The position numbers and the translations under genes are program-made. The notes under the pieces were generated by a model that was not told where the DNA came from, did not search any database, and saw only the letters and a list, made by a program, of their open reading frames with translations. From the NCBI RefSeq assembly GCF_013184495.1, contig NZ_JAAOIY010000002.1:1-64000 (forward strand): a stretch of 64,000 bases of DNA, given 5' to 3'. Origin of the DNA: Sporosarcina jiandibaonis (GTDB lineage Bacteria > Bacillota > Bacilli > Bacillales_A > Planococcaceae). This document shows, piece after piece, positions 1 to 11,990 of this stretch; position 1 is the stretch's first letter; the number at the start of each line of letters is the position of its first letter.

Positions 1-117
1 ACTCACCCATCCGCCGCTAACATTTAAAGAAGCAAGCTTCAATAAATGTTCGCTCGACTTGCATGTATTAGGCATGCCGCCAGCGTTCGTCCTGAGCCAG
101 GATCAAACTCTCCATAA
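1..117 (-). rRNA. 16S ribosomal RNA, 5' end (partial)
   Basis: The complement carries the universal 16S 5' segment, including GAGAGTTTGATCCTGGCTCAG (split here as GAGAGTTTGATCC and TGGCTCAG), followed by the ACGAACGCTGGCGG block. The gene is transcribed leftwards out of the window, so only about the first 117 nt are present. The mature 5' end is placed by comparison with Bacillus 16S. An rrn operon directly beyond gyrA is the usual Bacillales arrangement. Confidence 0.96.
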
Positions 118-304
118 TAGAGAAACTTGAATAGCTCGAGTTTCATTTTGCTGACTTTGAATCCGAAGATTCGTTTTTGTTTCGAATTAACGAAACGTTA
201 TATCTTGACGTTTTGCTGTTCAGTTTTCAAGGTTCATTATAGTAAGTAAGAACTTCACTTACATATTCATTTCTGCATTGCCGTCTCGTAACAGCAACTT
301 TTAT

Positions 305-333
305 ATCATACCAAATTGCGTTTCACATGTCAA
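305..333 (-). promoter_or_regulatory. rrn promoter proximal to 16S
   Basis: On the complement a perfect -35 TTGACA (328-333) and a -10 TATGAT (305-310) are separated by exactly 17 bp. The transcript would run through the conserved rrn leader at about 190-240 (CTTGAAAACTGAAC type) into 16S. This is seen in sequence; start-site use is inferred. Confidence 0.85.
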
Positions 334-388
334 CAACAAATTTGAAAATAATTTATCGTTTTCTTTCAACGAACTCGCAACGTTTATA

Positions 389-417
389 ACTATACCATCT
401 AATTATTTTAATTACAA
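389..417 (-). promoter_or_regulatory. Second, upstream rrn promoter
   Basis: TTGTAA (412-417) and TATAGT (389-394) lie 17 bp apart on the complement, about 84 bp upstream of the stronger promoter. Tandem promoters are usual for Bacillus rrn operons. The -35 matches only 4 of 6 positions, so this call is weaker. The rest of 118-498 is AT-rich leader with no gene seen. Confidence 0.55.
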
Positions 418-498
418 TAGCAAAATAATAGATAGTTAATTGAAATAACTCACGCCGATTTCCACAACACAATTTCGTGATGAGTTAGTTGTATCTGT

Positions 499-531
499 AA
501 AAGAAAAACGCCAACGAGACACGTTGGCGTT
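499..531 (-). terminator. Intrinsic terminator of gyrA
   Basis: A perfect 10-bp stem (AACGCCAACG at 507-516 with CGTTGGCGTT at 522-531) and 5-nt loop, followed on the complement by a T-rich run. It lies 12 bp beyond the gyrA stop and separates gyrA from the rrn promoters. Confidence 0.92.
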
Positions 532-543
532 AATTTTTAAAAC

Positions 544-3105
544 TTACTCTTCTTCATCGTTTCCATCTACTGCTTCTATAGAAGAGTCAGATTCATCTAA
601 TGGAGAATCGTCTTCTTCGGTAATTTGAGATTCGACTATTGTCTCATCATCTTCATCAGTACTATTTTCTTCGTCTTCATCTTTTTCGACTTTTGCAACC
701 GTTGCAACAAGTTCATCTTCACCAAGACGAATTAAACGAACCCCTTGAGTACTTCTTCCGATTACGGAAATATCGCTAATGTCCATTCGAATTAAGATGC
801 CATGAATTGTAATGAGCATTAAATCTTCTGAGCCATCAACTGCTTTCATTGCAACGAGTGATCCATTTCGTTCGGTAACATTGAGTGTTTTCAGTCCATA
901 ACCGCCACGTGATTGAATGCGATATTCTTCTTGTGGCGTTCGTTTTCCAAAACCTTTTTCTGTTACGACCAAGATTTCTTTTCCTTCATCCACAACATCC
1001 ATGCCAACTGCAATGTCGCCCTTGCGTAAACGGATGCCGCGAACGCCGCCTGCTACACGACCCATGGATCGAATATCAGTTTCGTTGAATTTAATAAGCA
1101 TGCCATCTTTTGTTCCGATGACAATTTCTTCTTCACCGCTTGTCATTTTAACCCCAATTAGTTCATCGTCTCCGCGTAATGTGAGTGCGATAAGTCCATT
1201 GGATCTAATATTTGCGAATGCTGAAACAGGTGTCCTTTTAGCTATCCCGTTTTGCGTAACAAAAAAGAAGTACTTATTTTCTTCGAATTCGGCTACTGGG
1301 ATCATTGCTGTTACTTTTTCTTCTTTATCTACACCGAGCAAATTAATGATTGGAAGACCTTTCGCCGTACGGTTAAATTCTGGAACTTCATAACCTTTTG
1401 TTCGGAAAACGCGCCCCTTGCTCGTAAAGAATAGAATTGTGTCATGTGTTGACGTATTTAACAGATGTTCAACGAAATCATCATCATTTGTTCCCATTCC
1501 TTGAATTCCTCGGCCGCCCCGACGTTGACTTCGGTACGTGCTCGCTGGTAAACGTTTAATATAACCATTATGGGTAAGTGTTAGTACAGAGTTCTCGACT
1601 GGGATAAGATCCTCATCCTCAATCATTTCTGCACCGCCGAGTGTAATTTCAGTTCGACGATCATCGCCGTAACGTTCTTTCAACTCAAGTAATTCTTCAC
1701 GAATAATGTCTAATAACTTCTCTTCATCTGCAAGAATCGCGCGAAGCTCAGCAATTAAAAGTTGAAGTGAATTATATTCTTCTTCAATTTTGTCACGTTC
1801 TAAACCTGTCAAACGTTGAAGACGCATGTCGAGTATTGCTTGTGCCTGTCGCTCAGATAAATTAAATTTATCGATTAAACCGGTCTTGGCTTCCTCGGTA
1901 GTCTTGGATCCGCGAATGAGTGCAATGATTGCATCTATATTATCGAGAGCAATACGCAAACCTTCCAAAATATGTGCGCGATCCTCCGCGCGTTTCAAAT
2001 CATATTGCGTACGTCTGCGAATAACGACTTTTTGATGTTCTAAATAATGATATAGAATTTCTTTCAGTGCAAGAAGTTTCGGCTGACCGTCGACTAGTGC
2101 CAACATATTGACACCGAAGCTTGATTGCAATGCGGTTTGTTTATATAAATTATTTAATAATACATTGGCATTCGCATCGCGACGAACCTCGATAACAATC
2201 CGCATTCCTGTACGGTCTGATTCGTCTCTTAAATCTGTAATGCCTTCTATTTTTTTATCTCGAACTAATTCGGCAATTTTCTCTATTAATCGCGCTTTGT
2301 TTACTTGAAATGGTAATTCATTAACAAGTATGGTTTCTCTGCCATTTGCCTTTTGTTCAATTTCAACTTTCCCTCGGATAATAACTGATCCGCGACCAGT
2401 TTCATAGGCTCGTCTAATTCCGCTGCGGCCTAAAATAATTCCGCCTGTCGGAAAATCTGGACCGGGCATAATCTCCATTAATTCTTCAGTAGTGATTTCC
2501 GGGTTTTCCGATAGCGCCAATACAGCGTCTATTGTTTCTCCAAGATGATGCGGAGGGATATTTGTCGCCATTCCTACAGCAATCCCGGAGGATCCATTGA
2601 CGAGTAAATTTGGATAACGGCTTGGTAAAACAATTGGTTCTCTTTCTTGGCCATCATAGTTATCTTGATAATCAATTGTATCTTTGTTGATATCACGTAA
2701 AAGTTCCATCGCAATTTTAGACATTCTAGATTCTGTGTAACGCATTGCTGCTGCAGAGTCACCATCGACAGAACCAAAGTTTCCATGTCCGTCAACAAGC
2801 ATATAACGATAGTTAAAATCTTGTGCCATACGTACCATCGTATCGTAAACGGCACTATCACCATGCGGGTGATATTTACCGATTACGTCACCGACAATAC
2901 GAGCAGACTTTTTATGCGGTTTATCCGCAGTGTTCCCTAAATCCTGCATTGCGTATAAAATACGGCGGTGAACCGGCTTTAGTCCATCTCTTACGTCCGG
3001 AAGCGCACGGGAAACGATAACGCTCATTGCATAATCGAGGAATGAAGTTTTCATTTCCGTACTAATGTTAATCCCTTGGACACCACGATTCGGCATATCT
3101 GCCAT
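544..3105 (-). CDS. gyrA: DNA gyrase subunit A
   Basis: Breakage-reunion subunit of the A2B2 gyrase that introduces negative supercoils. The catalytic tyrosine is Y123 in the RYTESRM motif. The quinolone-determining stretch keeps S84 and D88, so no classic resistance substitution is visible. The C-terminal beta-pinwheel carries the GyrA box QRRGGRG near residue 527, which distinguishes gyrase from topoisomerase IV. The start follows AAAGGAG. The protein is 853 residues, longer than B. subtilis GyrA (about 820), because the last 48 residues form a very acidic Asp/Glu/Ser tail. It lies 31 bp after gyrB in the same direction, as in other Bacillales. Confidence 0.98.
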   Translation of the reverse strand: MADMPNRGVQGINISTEMKTSFLDYAMSVIVSRALPDVRDGLKPVHRRILYAMQDLGNTADKPHKKSARIVGDVIGKYHPHGDSAVYDTMVRMAQDFNYRYMLVDGHGNFGSVDGDSAAAMRYTESRMSKIAMELLRDINKDTIDYQDNYDGQEREPIVLPSRYPNLLVNGSSGIAVGMATNIPPHHLGETIDAVLALSENPEITTEELMEIMPGPDFPTGGIILGRSGIRRAYETGRGSVIIRGKVEIEQKANGRETILVNELPFQVNKARLIEKIAELVRDKKIEGITDLRDESDRTGMRIVIEVRRDANANVLLNNLYKQTALQSSFGVNMLALVDGQPKLLALKEILYHYLEHQKVVIRRRTQYDLKRAEDRAHILEGLRIALDNIDAIIALIRGSKTTEEAKTGLIDKFNLSERQAQAILDMRLQRLTGLERDKIEEEYNSLQLLIAELRAILADEEKLLDIIREELLELKERYGDDRRTEITLGGAEMIEDEDLIPVENSVLTLTHNGYIKRLPASTYRSQRRGGRGIQGMGTNDDDFVEHLLNTSTHDTILFFTSKGRVFRTKGYEVPEFNRTAKGLPIINLLGVDKEEKVTAMIPVAEFEENKYFFFVTQNGIAKRTPVSAFANIRSNGLIALTLRGDDELIGVKMTSGEEEIVIGTKDGMLIKFNETDIRSMGRVAGGVRGIRLRKGDIAVGMDVVDEGKEILVVTEKGFGKRTPQEEYRIQSRGGYGLKTLNVTERNGSLVAMKAVDGSEDLMLITIHGILIRMDISDISVIGRSTQGVRLIRLGEDELVATVAKVEKDEDEENSTDEDDETIVESQITEEDDSPLDESDSSIEAVDGNDEEE

Positions 3106-3136
3106 GTTGGTAAACTCCTTTCAGTACCTTCTGTTA

Positions 3137-5068
<1,932 letters not shown>

Positions 5069-5138
5069 TCACCTTTCCTTTCTGAACGTATACCACCTAG
5101 CATGGTACGTGCGTGCATAGGCACAAAAAAACATATTC

Positions 5139-6257
5139 TCACTCTTTTTTTACTACTGCACCTGCGTTCACTTCAAAAATATTAGCTTGACGAATCGTTT
5201 CATGATCAATTCCAGCTATATTCGTAGTTGTAACAAAGGTTTGAACTTCTCCCTGAATCGTGTTCAGTAAATGTGATTGTCGAAAATCATCTAATTCTGA
5301 TAATACATCGTCTAAAAGCAATACGGGTGATTCTCCCACTTCTTGTTTCACAAGTTCAATTTCGGCGAGTTTCAAAGACAAAGCTGTCGTTCGCTGTTGA
5401 CCTTGCGAGCCGAATGTTTGGATGTCGTACCCATTTACGAAAAAATGCAGGTCATCGCGATGCGGGCCGATTAATGTCAAACCTCTATCCAACTCGCGCG
5501 GCCGCATTTCAAGTAGTCTTTGTTCGAACACGGATTCCATTTCTTCCTGAGTCTGCCCCGATTCAATGCCTTTTAATGTTCCATACGTTACTTTTAGTGT
5601 TTCCATTCCGCGGGAAATACCTTTATGAATAGGTTCTGCCCATTTTTGAAGAAGTTCCATGAAATAAAATCTTTTACGAATAATTTGTACAGCCACTTGA
5701 ATATATTGCTCAGTATATACATCAAACATGACATCATTAAAATTAGATTTACCGCGATTATCCCTTAATATCGCGTTACGTTGTTTTAATATTTTTTGAA
5801 AAGTCAAGAGATCATGAAGATAAACCGGAGAAATTTGACCAATTTCCATGTCGAGGAATCGTCTTCTGACAGACGGGCTTCCTTTCACGAGATTTAAATC
5901 CTCAGGGGCAAACATCACAACATTTAATTGCCCGATATAAAGACTTAAACGATTTTGTTCAAGATGGTTGACTCGCGCTCTTTTTCCTCTTTTAGAAATT
6001 ACAAGTTCTAGAGGAAGGCGTCCATATTTGCGCTGGATGCTACCTTCTATTTTACCATATTCTTCGTCCCAGCGTATCAAATCACGATCATTTGATGTCC
6101 TGTGCGATTTTGCCATTGAAAGAACGTAGATTGCTTCCATGATATTTGTCTTTCCTTGCGCGTTTTCGCCAATTAATACGTTGATTTGCGGGGAAAAGGA
6201 TAAATCAAGGGTTTTATAGTTTCGGTAATTAGTTAATGCAAGTTGCTCAATGAACAT
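5139..6257 (-). CDS. recF: DNA replication/repair ATPase RecF
   Basis: SMC/ABC-type ATPase that helps load RecA at single-strand gaps. It has Walker [10 protein letters not shown] near the N terminus, a central coiled section and the C-terminal signature/Walker B region with [11 protein letters not shown]. The start is placed at the ATG giving [14 protein letters not shown], which matches the RecF N terminus. It overlaps the end of yaaA by 11 nt, suggesting translational coupling because no good SD precedes it. The frame stays open upstream by 8 codons inside yaaA. The 372-residue length fits the family. Confidence 0.96.
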   Translation of the reverse strand: MFIEQLALTNYRNYKTLDLSFSPQINVLIGENAQGKTNIMEAIYVLSMAKSHRTSNDRDLIRWDEEYGKIEGSIQRKYGRLPLELVISKRGKRARVNHLEQNRLSLYIGQLNVVMFAPEDLNLVKGSPSVRRRFLDMEIGQISPVYLHDLLTFQKILKQRNAILRDNRGKSNFNDVMFDVYTEQYIQVAVQIIRKRFYFMELLQKWAEPIHKGISRGMETLKVTYGTLKGIESGQTQEEMESVFEQRLLEMRPRELDRGLTLIGPHRDDLHFFVNGYDIQTFGSQGQQRTTALSLKLAEIELVKQEVGESPVLLLDDVLSELDDFRQSHLLNTIQGEVQTFVTTTNIAGIDHETIRQANIFEVNAGAVVKKE

Positions 6258-6486
6258 CCGATGAGCCATTTGTCTTTTCAATAATTTTAAATGTACCGAT
6301 CTCAGGTAGTTTTATAATATCATCATGACGCAGTTTTTTTCCGCGACGTTGTTCCTCTTCGCCGTTTACATAGACGGTATGTTCATCAAGATACCATTTT
6401 GCCATACCGCCAGAACTAATCGCATTCGTCATCTTGAGTAGCTGACCAAGCGTTATGAATTCCGCATTTATTATTAAATCATTCAA
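6247..6486 (-). CDS. yaaA: S4-domain RNA-binding protein YaaA
   Basis: Small S4-like RNA-binding protein found between dnaN and recF throughout the Bacillales. The S4 signature is ITLGQLLK...SGGMAKWYL...[13 protein letters not shown]. Its biochemical target is not firmly known; a role with rRNA or ribosome assembly is inferred from the fold. A TTG start at 6484-6486 is chosen because AAAGG lies about 11 nt upstream; a GTG at 6495 is the in-frame alternative but lies only 2 nt from that SD. It overlaps recF. Confidence 0.88.
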   Translation of the reverse strand: MNDLIINAEFITLGQLLKMTNAISSGGMAKWYLDEHTVYVNGEEEQRRGKKLRHDDIIKLPEIGTFKIIEKTNGSSDVH

Positions 6487-6549
6487 TTGGCGCACAACCT
6501 TTCATAATTTAGTGGTTCTTTCTATTTTACAAGAAGTTCGGCAATAAGT

Positions 6550-6584
6550 AAAAAAGGATAGTCAATTAGCGACTATCCTTTTTT
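6550..6584 (-). terminator. Terminator after dnaN
   Basis: A perfect 14-bp stem (6550-6563 with 6571-6584) and 7-nt loop, with A- and T-runs at the ends so it could work in both directions. It begins 2 nt after the dnaN stop codon, between dnaN and yaaA, and may attenuate reading from dnaN into yaaA-recF-gyrBA. Confidence 0.88.
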
Positions 6585-6585
6585 A

Positions 6586-7722
6586 TTAATATGTTCTGAC
6601 CGGAAGTATCAGTTGAAGAATTGAGTCGTCATTCACTGATTTTAGTATAAATGGTCGCATTGCGCCGGTGAATTGAATTTCAACATCTTGTCCATCGATT
6701 GCACGTAAAGCATCCATCATGTACTTCGCACTGAATGAAATTTTCAATTCATCGCCTGTAACGTTAATGGCTTCTACCATTTCTTCTACATTTCCTACTT
6801 CTGGTGAATTTGATGAGATCTCGATGAATTTTCCTTCATCGGTTGAAAAACGAACAATGTTATTACGTTCTTCACGTGCTAATAATGATGCACGATCAAT
6901 TGCTTGAAGTAAAGAACGACCGTTTACTGTTACCGATGTTTTATTTTCAGTTGGTATTAATCTTGATGTATCAGGATAATTTCCCTCGAGTAATCGGGAA
7001 TAAAATAAAACATTAGCCGTCTTAAAGAGAATTTGTTGTTCAGTAATCAGAATTTCGATTGAATCATTATTGTCGGGCAATATTTTATTTAATTCTTGTA
7101 GACTTTTACCCGGAATAACAATGCTTAAAGGATCTGCCGGCATTTCTTCCGGGGAAGTAAGTCTTCTTGCAAGCCGGTGACTGTCCGTTGCTACGCAAGA
7201 AAGTTTGCCGTTTTCAGCTACCCATTGAACTCCAGTTAAAATTGGGCGTGTTTCTTGTTGAGACACGGCGAATACTGTTTCACGAATAATCGATTTCATC
7301 AGATCAGCTGGAAGCGAAAAACTATGTTCGTCTCTTACATCTGGAAGAACAGGATAATCGTCAGGATTCGAACCGATTAATTTAAATTCAGATTTACCTG
7401 AACGAATTAATGCTTGGAAACCATCTTTTACTTCGATTTTCACTTCATTTGTAGGTAGTTTGCGAACAATCTCACTAAATACTCTTGCTTGTAATACGAT
7501 ATTGCCACTTTCATTCACTTTAATGAGTTGTTCTCCGTCACGTTCTGCTGGAATGAATGTGCAGATTGTAATGTCAGAATCGCTTCCTGTCATTGTCATG
7601 CCGCTTTCATTCACTTCGATTTTTATTCCGGTCAAAATAGGAATCGCAACTTTTTGACTGATTGCTTTCATTACATCGCTTAATCCATCGAGAAGTTCAT
7701 CTCTCTTGATTTCAAATTTCAT
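6586..7722 (-). CDS. dnaN: DNA polymerase III beta sliding clamp
   Basis: Ring-shaped clamp that tethers the replicative polymerase to DNA. The 378-residue length and three repeated clamp domains fit the family. The N terminus MKFEIKRDEL, the central QQETRPILTGVQW and the C-terminal LILPVRTY are typical. The ATG follows GAGGGG by 6 nt. It lies downstream of dnaA in the same direction; the 166-bp gap holds an origin unwinding module. Confidence 0.98.
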   Translation of the reverse strand: MKFEIKRDELLDGLSDVMKAISQKVAIPILTGIKIEVNESGMTMTGSDSDITICTFIPAERDGEQLIKVNESGNIVLQARVFSEIVRKLPTNEVKIEVKDGFQALIRSGKSEFKLIGSNPDDYPVLPDVRDEHSFSLPADLMKSIIRETVFAVSQQETRPILTGVQWVAENGKLSCVATDSHRLARRLTSPEEMPADPLSIVIPGKSLQELNKILPDNNDSIEILITEQQILFKTANVLFYSRLLEGNYPDTSRLIPTENKTSVTVNGRSLLQAIDRASLLAREERNNIVRFSTDEGKFIEISSNSPEVGNVEEMVEAINVTGDELKISFSAKYMMDALRAIDGQDVEIQFTGAMRPFILKSVNDDSILQLILPVRTY

Positions 7723-7740
7723 GTCATACCCCTCGCCTAT

Positions 7741-7836
7741 ATATTTATATTAGTTATTTAAAATAGTAGTAATAGTAATAGGGCCTGTGGATACGTGGAT
7801 AAGTACGATTTCATTACTGGTATCACGTTGTCCACA
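7741..7836. other. oriC unwinding module (DnaA-trios and DnaA boxes)
   Basis: On the plus strand an AT-rich stretch (7741-7763) is followed by six consecutive trinucleotides TAG-TAG-TAA-TAG-TAA-TAG (7764-7781), a GGCC block (7782-7785) and two adjoining DnaA boxes, TGTGGATAC (7786-7794) and CGTGGATAA (7794-7802), each one base off TGTGGATAA. A further 8-of-9 box, TTGTCCACA, lies at 7828-7836. This order (box pair, GC-rich linker, DnaA-trios, AT-rich DNA) matches the basal unwinding system known from B. subtilis between dnaA and dnaN. The pattern is seen; its function is inferred. Confidence 0.85.
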
Positions 7837-7888
7837 TGTTCATAACTAGTTTATAAGTGTGCAGTAGTTATTCTAGGTTACTAACAGT

Positions 7889-9238
7889 CTAACCTCGCCC
7901 TAATAGTTTCTTTATATCTTGAATATCTTGTTGCAGCAATTTATCTTCTTTCAACATTGATCGAATTTTGTCATGTGCATGGATAACCGTTGAGTGATCT
8001 CGTCCGCCAAATTCAGAACCAATTTTAGGCAAAGAAAAATCAGTAAGCTCTCTTGATAAATACATGGCAATTTGACGCGGAAACGCTATTGCACGCGTAC
8101 GTTTCTTCGCAGAAAAGTCTTCTAATCGAATATTAAAATGCCCACCGACTGTTTTTTGAATATCCAAGATTGAAACAGTGCGCGGAGTATCATTTGGAAT
8201 GATATCTTTTAATGCATCTGCGGCTAAATCCATTGTGATATCACTATTGACTAATGAAGAATAAGCGACAACTCGTATAAGAGCACCTTCTAATTCTCGT
8301 ATATTCGTATCAATTTGATTGGCGATATACATCATGACTTCGTTAGGAATATCAAGGAGTCCATCCGCTTTTGCTTTTTTACGTAAAATTGCAATTCTCG
8401 TTTCCAAATCTGGCGGCGTTATATCCGTGATGAGTCCCCATTCAAAGCGGGATCTGAGGCGATCTTCTAATGTTGGAATTTCTTTGGGCGGGCGATCACT
8501 GGATATGACGATTTGTTTGGATTCTTCATGGAGCGTATTAAACGTATGGAAAAATTCTTCTTGAGTTTGTTCTTTTCCAGCAAGGAATTGAATATCGTCA
8601 ATTAATAGGACATCTACGCTTCGGTACTTATTTCGGAATTCGACGGCTTTATTGTCACGTATCGAATTGATAAATTCATTGGTGAACTTTTCAGATGTTA
8701 AATAAACTACTTTTGCATCTGGTTTTTGATCAATTACATAATGCCCGATCGCATGCATCAAGTGTGTTTTTCCTAAACCGACGCCTCCGTATATAAAAAG
8801 AGGGTTATAAGCCTTTGCAGGAGCCTCCGCGACAGCTAATGATGCGGCATGAGCGAAACGATTGCCCGAGCCGATGACGAACGTGTCAAACGTATATTTT
8901 GGATTAAGCATGCCAGCTGTAGAATTCGAATTTACCGTTTCAACCGTTTTTTCGATTGGTTTTGGTAACATAAAATCATTTTCCTGCATGTCTTTAGGCA
9001 CGATAAATTGAATTAACCGATCTTCACCAGTTAATTCGGATAAAATACCGGTTATTAAATGGACATAATGATTTTCAAGCCAATCTTTAGAGAACGTGTT
9101 TGGAGCGGCGATTGTAACAATCTCTTCTTCATAAGAGATTAATTTCGTCGATTTGAGCCACGTTTCAAAACTAGGCCTTGAAATTCGTTCTTCTATTTGT
9201 GATAACACTTTAGTCCATAATTCTTCTAAGTGTTTCAA
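7889..9238 (-). CDS. dnaA: Chromosomal replication initiator DnaA
   Basis: AAA+ initiator that binds DnaA boxes and melts oriC. Domain I is at the N terminus. A short variable linker is followed by the AAA+ domain with Walker [14 protein letters not shown] and Walker B LLIDDIQF. The C-terminal helix-turn-helix has the signature [15 protein letters not shown]. Length 449 residues. The start is TTG, 6 nt after the strong SD AAAGGAGGT; no ATG fits. A -10-like TATAAT lies at about 9282-9287 on the complement, close to a DnaA box at 9304, which would suit autoregulation. Confidence 0.98.
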   Translation of the reverse strand: MKHLEELWTKVLSQIEERISRPSFETWLKSTKLISYEEEIVTIAAPNTFSKDWLENHYVHLITGILSELTGEDRLIQFIVPKDMQENDFMLPKPIEKTVETVNSNSTAGMLNPKYTFDTFVIGSGNRFAHAASLAVAEAPAKAYNPLFIYGGVGLGKTHLMHAIGHYVIDQKPDAKVVYLTSEKFTNEFINSIRDNKAVEFRNKYRSVDVLLIDDIQFLAGKEQTQEEFFHTFNTLHEESKQIVISSDRPPKEIPTLEDRLRSRFEWGLITDITPPDLETRIAILRKKAKADGLLDIPNEVMMYIANQIDTNIRELEGALIRVVAYSSLVNSDITMDLAADALKDIIPNDTPRTVSILDIQKTVGGHFNIRLEDFSAKKRTRAIAFPRQIAMYLSRELTDFSLPKIGSEFGGRDHSTVIHAHDKIRSMLKEDKLLQQDIQDIKKLLGRG

Positions 9239-9303
9239 CTAGTTACCTCCTTTACTATGTATTTTACATATGCAAAATATGTATTATACACATAATTCAC
9301 TTG

Positions 9304-9598
9304 TGTGGATAACAATTATGCAAAAGTGGGGAAAAAATTATCCACAACGTATCAACAATTGTGGATAACAAATTTGTTTTTTATATTGTGCACAATTAAA
9401 TCTTACTCATTGTAACAGGCAATGCTGATTATTACAAGGAGTCAAAGGGCTTATCAACAATTCGATTCATTGTTGATAAAACCGTTATCCACAGGCATTT
9501 ACATGTGAAAATCTTGTCGATAACTGTCGACAGAGAAAAATTTGTTTAAAATTGTATGCACAAAGATATTTCTAGTTTTGATTATGAAATGTGGATAA
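9304..9598. other. oriC: oriC DnaA-box cluster upstream of dnaA
   Basis: The dnaA-rpmH gap (9239-9727) holds five perfect DnaA boxes: 9304-9312 (+ as TGTGGATAA), 9338-9346 (TTATCCACA), 9360-9368, 9485-9493 and 9590-9598. Two 8-of-9 copies (TTATCAACA 9451-9459 and TGTTGATAA 9471-9479) form an inverted pair. The DNA is AT-rich and has no gene. Together with the dnaA-dnaN module this makes a bipartite origin of the Bacillus type. Confidence 0.95.
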
Positions 9599-9646
9599 CT
9601 CTTTTTAAGCGCGGAAATGTTTAAGAGAGAGTTATAAAATAAATGA

Positions 9647-9675
9647 TTGACATTTTCTTTGAATTTCTCTATACT
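9647..9675 (+). promoter_or_regulatory. Promoter of rpmH
   Basis: TTGACA (9647-9652) and TATACT (9670-9675) with a 17-bp spacer, about 50 bp upstream of the rpmH start. Confidence 0.85.
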
Positions 9676-9727
9676 TATTAGGACTGTCACGCGGTTTCAA
9701 TGACAATCAAGCAGGAGGTGTCTTAAT

Positions 9728-9865
9728 ATGACAAAACGTACATTCCAACCAAATACAAGAAAACGTAGTAAAGTTCACGGCTTCCGTGCAAGAATGAGCA
9801 CGAAAAGCGGGCGCAGAATTATCGCAGCTCGTCGGCTCAAAGGAAGAAAAAAACTTTCAGCATAA
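9728..9865 (+). CDS. rpmH: 50S ribosomal protein L34
   Basis: A 45-residue, very basic protein with the family pattern [13 protein letters not shown], then [10 protein letters not shown], then [17 protein letters not shown]34 binds 23S rRNA in the large subunit. A strong SD (GCAGGAGGTG) precedes the ATG. It is the first gene to the right of oriC and is followed at once by a terminator, so it can be transcribed on its own ahead of rnpA. Confidence 0.98.
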   Translation: MTKRTFQPNTRKRSKVHGFRARMSTKSGRRIIAARRLKGRKKLSA

Positions 9866-9895
9866 GGCCACTGACATCCAGTGGTCTTTTTTTTT
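9866..9895 (+). terminator. Terminator after rpmH
   Basis: Stem GGCCACTG (9866-9873) with CAGTGGTC (9879-9886), one G-T pair, then a run of nine or more T. It starts directly after the rpmH stop. Confidence 0.92.
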
Positions 9896-10002
9896 GTAGA
9901 ACTGTTTCGAAAAGGTTGATCTGGAACATGATGTTATGAAGATAGAACAACCTTTCCTGAATTTATATACATAATACTAGTAATGGAGCAGGTGTATTTT
10001 TA

Positions 10003-10353
10003 ATGAATAAACGCCAGCGGATTAAAAAAGATAAAGAATTTCAATTGGTTTTTAAAAAAGGAAAATCATTTGCGAATCGACAATTTGTCGTTTATTGTTA
10101 TCGAAAAGAGGGACAAGCGGAGTTTCGCATCGGACTCTCGGTTAGCAAAAAAATCGGGAATGCAGTGACAAGAAACCGCATAAAACGCTATATTAGACAA
10201 TCCTTTTTAGAAATGAAAGATGAAGTCCAAAATGATATGGATTATATTATTATTGCAAGACATCAAGCTGCGACAAAAGATTTTCATGAAACTAAGAAGA
10301 GTTTACAGCATGTTTTACGCGTTGCACGCGTTATAAAAAAAAATCACAAGTAG
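10003..10353 (+). CDS. rnpA: Ribonuclease P protein component
   Basis: Protein subunit of RNase P, which assists the catalytic RNA in maturing tRNA 5' ends. The 116-residue basic protein has the RNR motif [12 protein letters not shown] and the N-terminal [20 protein letters not shown] partly matching SD (GGAGCAGGTG) precedes the ATG. It lies in the standard rpmH-rnpA-yidC-jag order. The 9896-10002 gap has no second gene. Confidence 0.97.
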   Translation: MNKRQRIKKDKEFQLVFKKGKSFANRQFVVYCYRKEGQAEFRIGLSVSKKIGNAVTRNRIKRYIRQSFLEMKDEVQNDMDYIIIARHQAATKDFHETKKSLQHVLRVARVIKKNHK

Positions 10354-10412
10354 AAACGTACATATGAAAATGATAAACTGTGATAAAGAAGATACGATTT
10401 GGGGGAGCCGAT

Positions 10413-11183
10413 TTGAACAAAAGAATAGGACTAGTCCTTATGCTGACAATGCTGTCGTTATTTTTGGCAGGTTGTACTGAATTTAGTGAACCGATCTACG
10501 AAAGTAGCGAAGGATTTTGGAATAAATACATTGTTTGGCCGTTAGTTTCATTAATTACGCTTTTTAAAGACTTGTTAGGGACTTACGGTTATGGAATTGT
10601 TGCAGTAACGATTCTTATTCGACTTGTTTTATTGCCATTAATGATAAAACAAACACAGAGCTCGAAAAAGATGCAAGAAGTGCAACCTGAACTAAACGCT
10701 TTAAAAGAAAAATATAAATCAAAAGATGCGGTCACTCAAGAAAAATACCGTACAGAAATGCAGCGAATCATGACAGAACGAAAAATCAATCCAGCAGCGG
10801 GTTGTTTACCGGTACTCGTTCAAATGCCAATCCTTATTGGTTTTTATCATGCAATAAGCAGAATGAATAATACGCCGGAAATCGAGCTTGGATCGATTCT
10901 TGGGTTCCAACTTGCTACACCAAGTATCATACTTGCAGTTATTGCGGGAATCATGCAATTCATCGTTCTTCGTACTGGACCTGCAATGGGCAATCCGCAA
11001 ATGAAAATGATGATGTATATTATGCCGATATTTATTGTTGTTATCGGTACAATACTACCCGCGGCACTATCGCTTTATTGGGTAATCGGTAACATTATTT
11101 CAGTCATTCAAAACTATTTCATATACAAACCATTCAAGAAAGAAGAAGTGGTACCTGCAAAAGTAGGAGGGAAAAGAAAATGA
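10413..11183 (+). CDS. yidC: Membrane protein insertase YidC/SpoIIIJ
   Basis: Oxa1/YidC/Alb3 insertase that places membrane proteins in the bilayer with or without Sec; in B. subtilis this locus gives SpoIIIJ, needed for forespore development. The protein starts with a lipoprotein signal ending in LSLFLAGC. It has five hydrophobic segments including YGIVAVTILIRLVLLPLM, with a conserved Arg in the groove region, and a hairpin region rich in charged residues (KKMQEVQPELNALKEKYK). The start is the TTG 5 nt after GGGGGAG; the frame is open 11 codons further up but without an SD. The stop overlaps the jag start in ATGA. Confidence 0.96.
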   Translation: MNKRIGLVLMLTMLSLFLAGCTEFSEPIYESSEGFWNKYIVWPLVSLITLFKDLLGTYGYGIVAVTILIRLVLLPLMIKQTQSSKKMQEVQPELNALKEKYKSKDAVTQEKYRTEMQRIMTERKINPAAGCLPVLVQMPILIGFYHAISRMNNTPEIELGSILGFQLATPSIILAVIAGIMQFIVLRTGPAMGNPQMKMMMYIMPIFIVVIGTILPAALSLYWVIGNIISVIQNYFIYKPFKKEEVVPAKVGGKRK

Positions 11184-11926
11184 CAATGATGACGCAAAGG
11201 GGAGCCACTGTTGAAGCGGCGATCGAAGCGGCATTACAAACACTCGATGTCTCCCGCGAGAAAGTAAAAGTTGAAGTACTTGATCAAGGTAGAAAAGGTT
11301 TTTTTGGTATTGGATCAAAAGAAGCAGAAGTGAAAATTACTGTCATTGAAAAAAAGAGTCCTATTGAAACAAATGTAAAAGAAGAGCTTGAAATAGAAGA
11401 TAATGATTATAAAGACTCCTCAGTAGATGCAATTGATGAGAATCTTGTAGAAGATAGCTATTTAGAAGATGATGAAGATGCGATTCGTGAAACAGAACAG
11501 TATTTGATGAGCGTTGCGAAAGCGATGGGCGTCAATGATCTTGCTGTTTCTTATCAAATGGACGGGAAATATGTAAATTTCCAGTTAGAAAGTAAAAAAG
11601 CAGCGTTATTAATAGGGAAACGCGGTCAAACTTTAAATGCATTGCAACAATTAGGTCAGCTAGTTGCAAATAAATACTCTGGACAATTTAAAGTTGTACG
11701 TATCGATGTTGGCGATTACCGCAGTCGGCGCGAACAATCTTTGGAGCAATTAGCGGATAGAATGGCGGACCGGGCAGTTCGTACAGGACGAAAAGTGCAA
11801 CTTGAACCGATGCCGTCATATGAAAGAAAAGTCATTCATCATTCGCTTTCGAGTCGATTGGATATCGAAACTTATTCGGAAGGCTCCGATCCATATCGTT
11901 ATCTCGTCATCGAACCGATCAGGTAA
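11180..11926 (+). CDS. jag: RNA-binding protein Jag/KhpB (SpoIIIJ-associated)
   Basis: KH-R3H RNA-binding protein that pairs with KhpA in Firmicutes and affects cell elongation. An N-terminal Jag_N domain (TVEAAIEAALQTLDV...GFFGIG) is followed by a very acidic linker at about residues 65-110. A type II KH domain with the GxxG loop as LIGKRGQTL and a C-terminal R3H domain (RRxxH-type helix ERKVIHHSL) complete it. Length 248 residues. The ATG shares 4 bp with the yidC stop and follows GGAGGG by 8 nt, so the two are translationally coupled. Confidence 0.95.
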   Translation: MTMMTQRGATVEAAIEAALQTLDVSREKVKVEVLDQGRKGFFGIGSKEAEVKITVIEKKSPIETNVKEELEIEDNDYKDSSVDAIDENLVEDSYLEDDEDAIRETEQYLMSVAKAMGVNDLAVSYQMDGKYVNFQLESKKAALLIGKRGQTLNALQQLGQLVANKYSGQFKVVRIDVGDYRSRREQSLEQLADRMADRAVRTGRKVQLEPMPSYERKVIHHSLSSRLDIETYSEGSDPYRYLVIEPIR

Positions 11927-11933
11927 AAATAGT

Positions 11934-11973
11934 ATCCTGCAAAGAGTTATCGCACTCTTTGCAGGATTTTTTT
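11934..11973 (+). terminator. Terminator after jag
   Basis: A perfect 13-bp stem (11934-11946 with 11955-11967), 8-nt loop and a T-run ending at 11973. Confidence 0.95.
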
Positions 11974-11990
11974 ATGTTTTAGAATCTAAA

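Noticed and set aside
9905..9960. Inverted repeat GGTTG/CAACC before rnpA as a regulatory RNA
   Set aside because: Loop of nearly 30 nt and a short stem; no conserved motif recognised.
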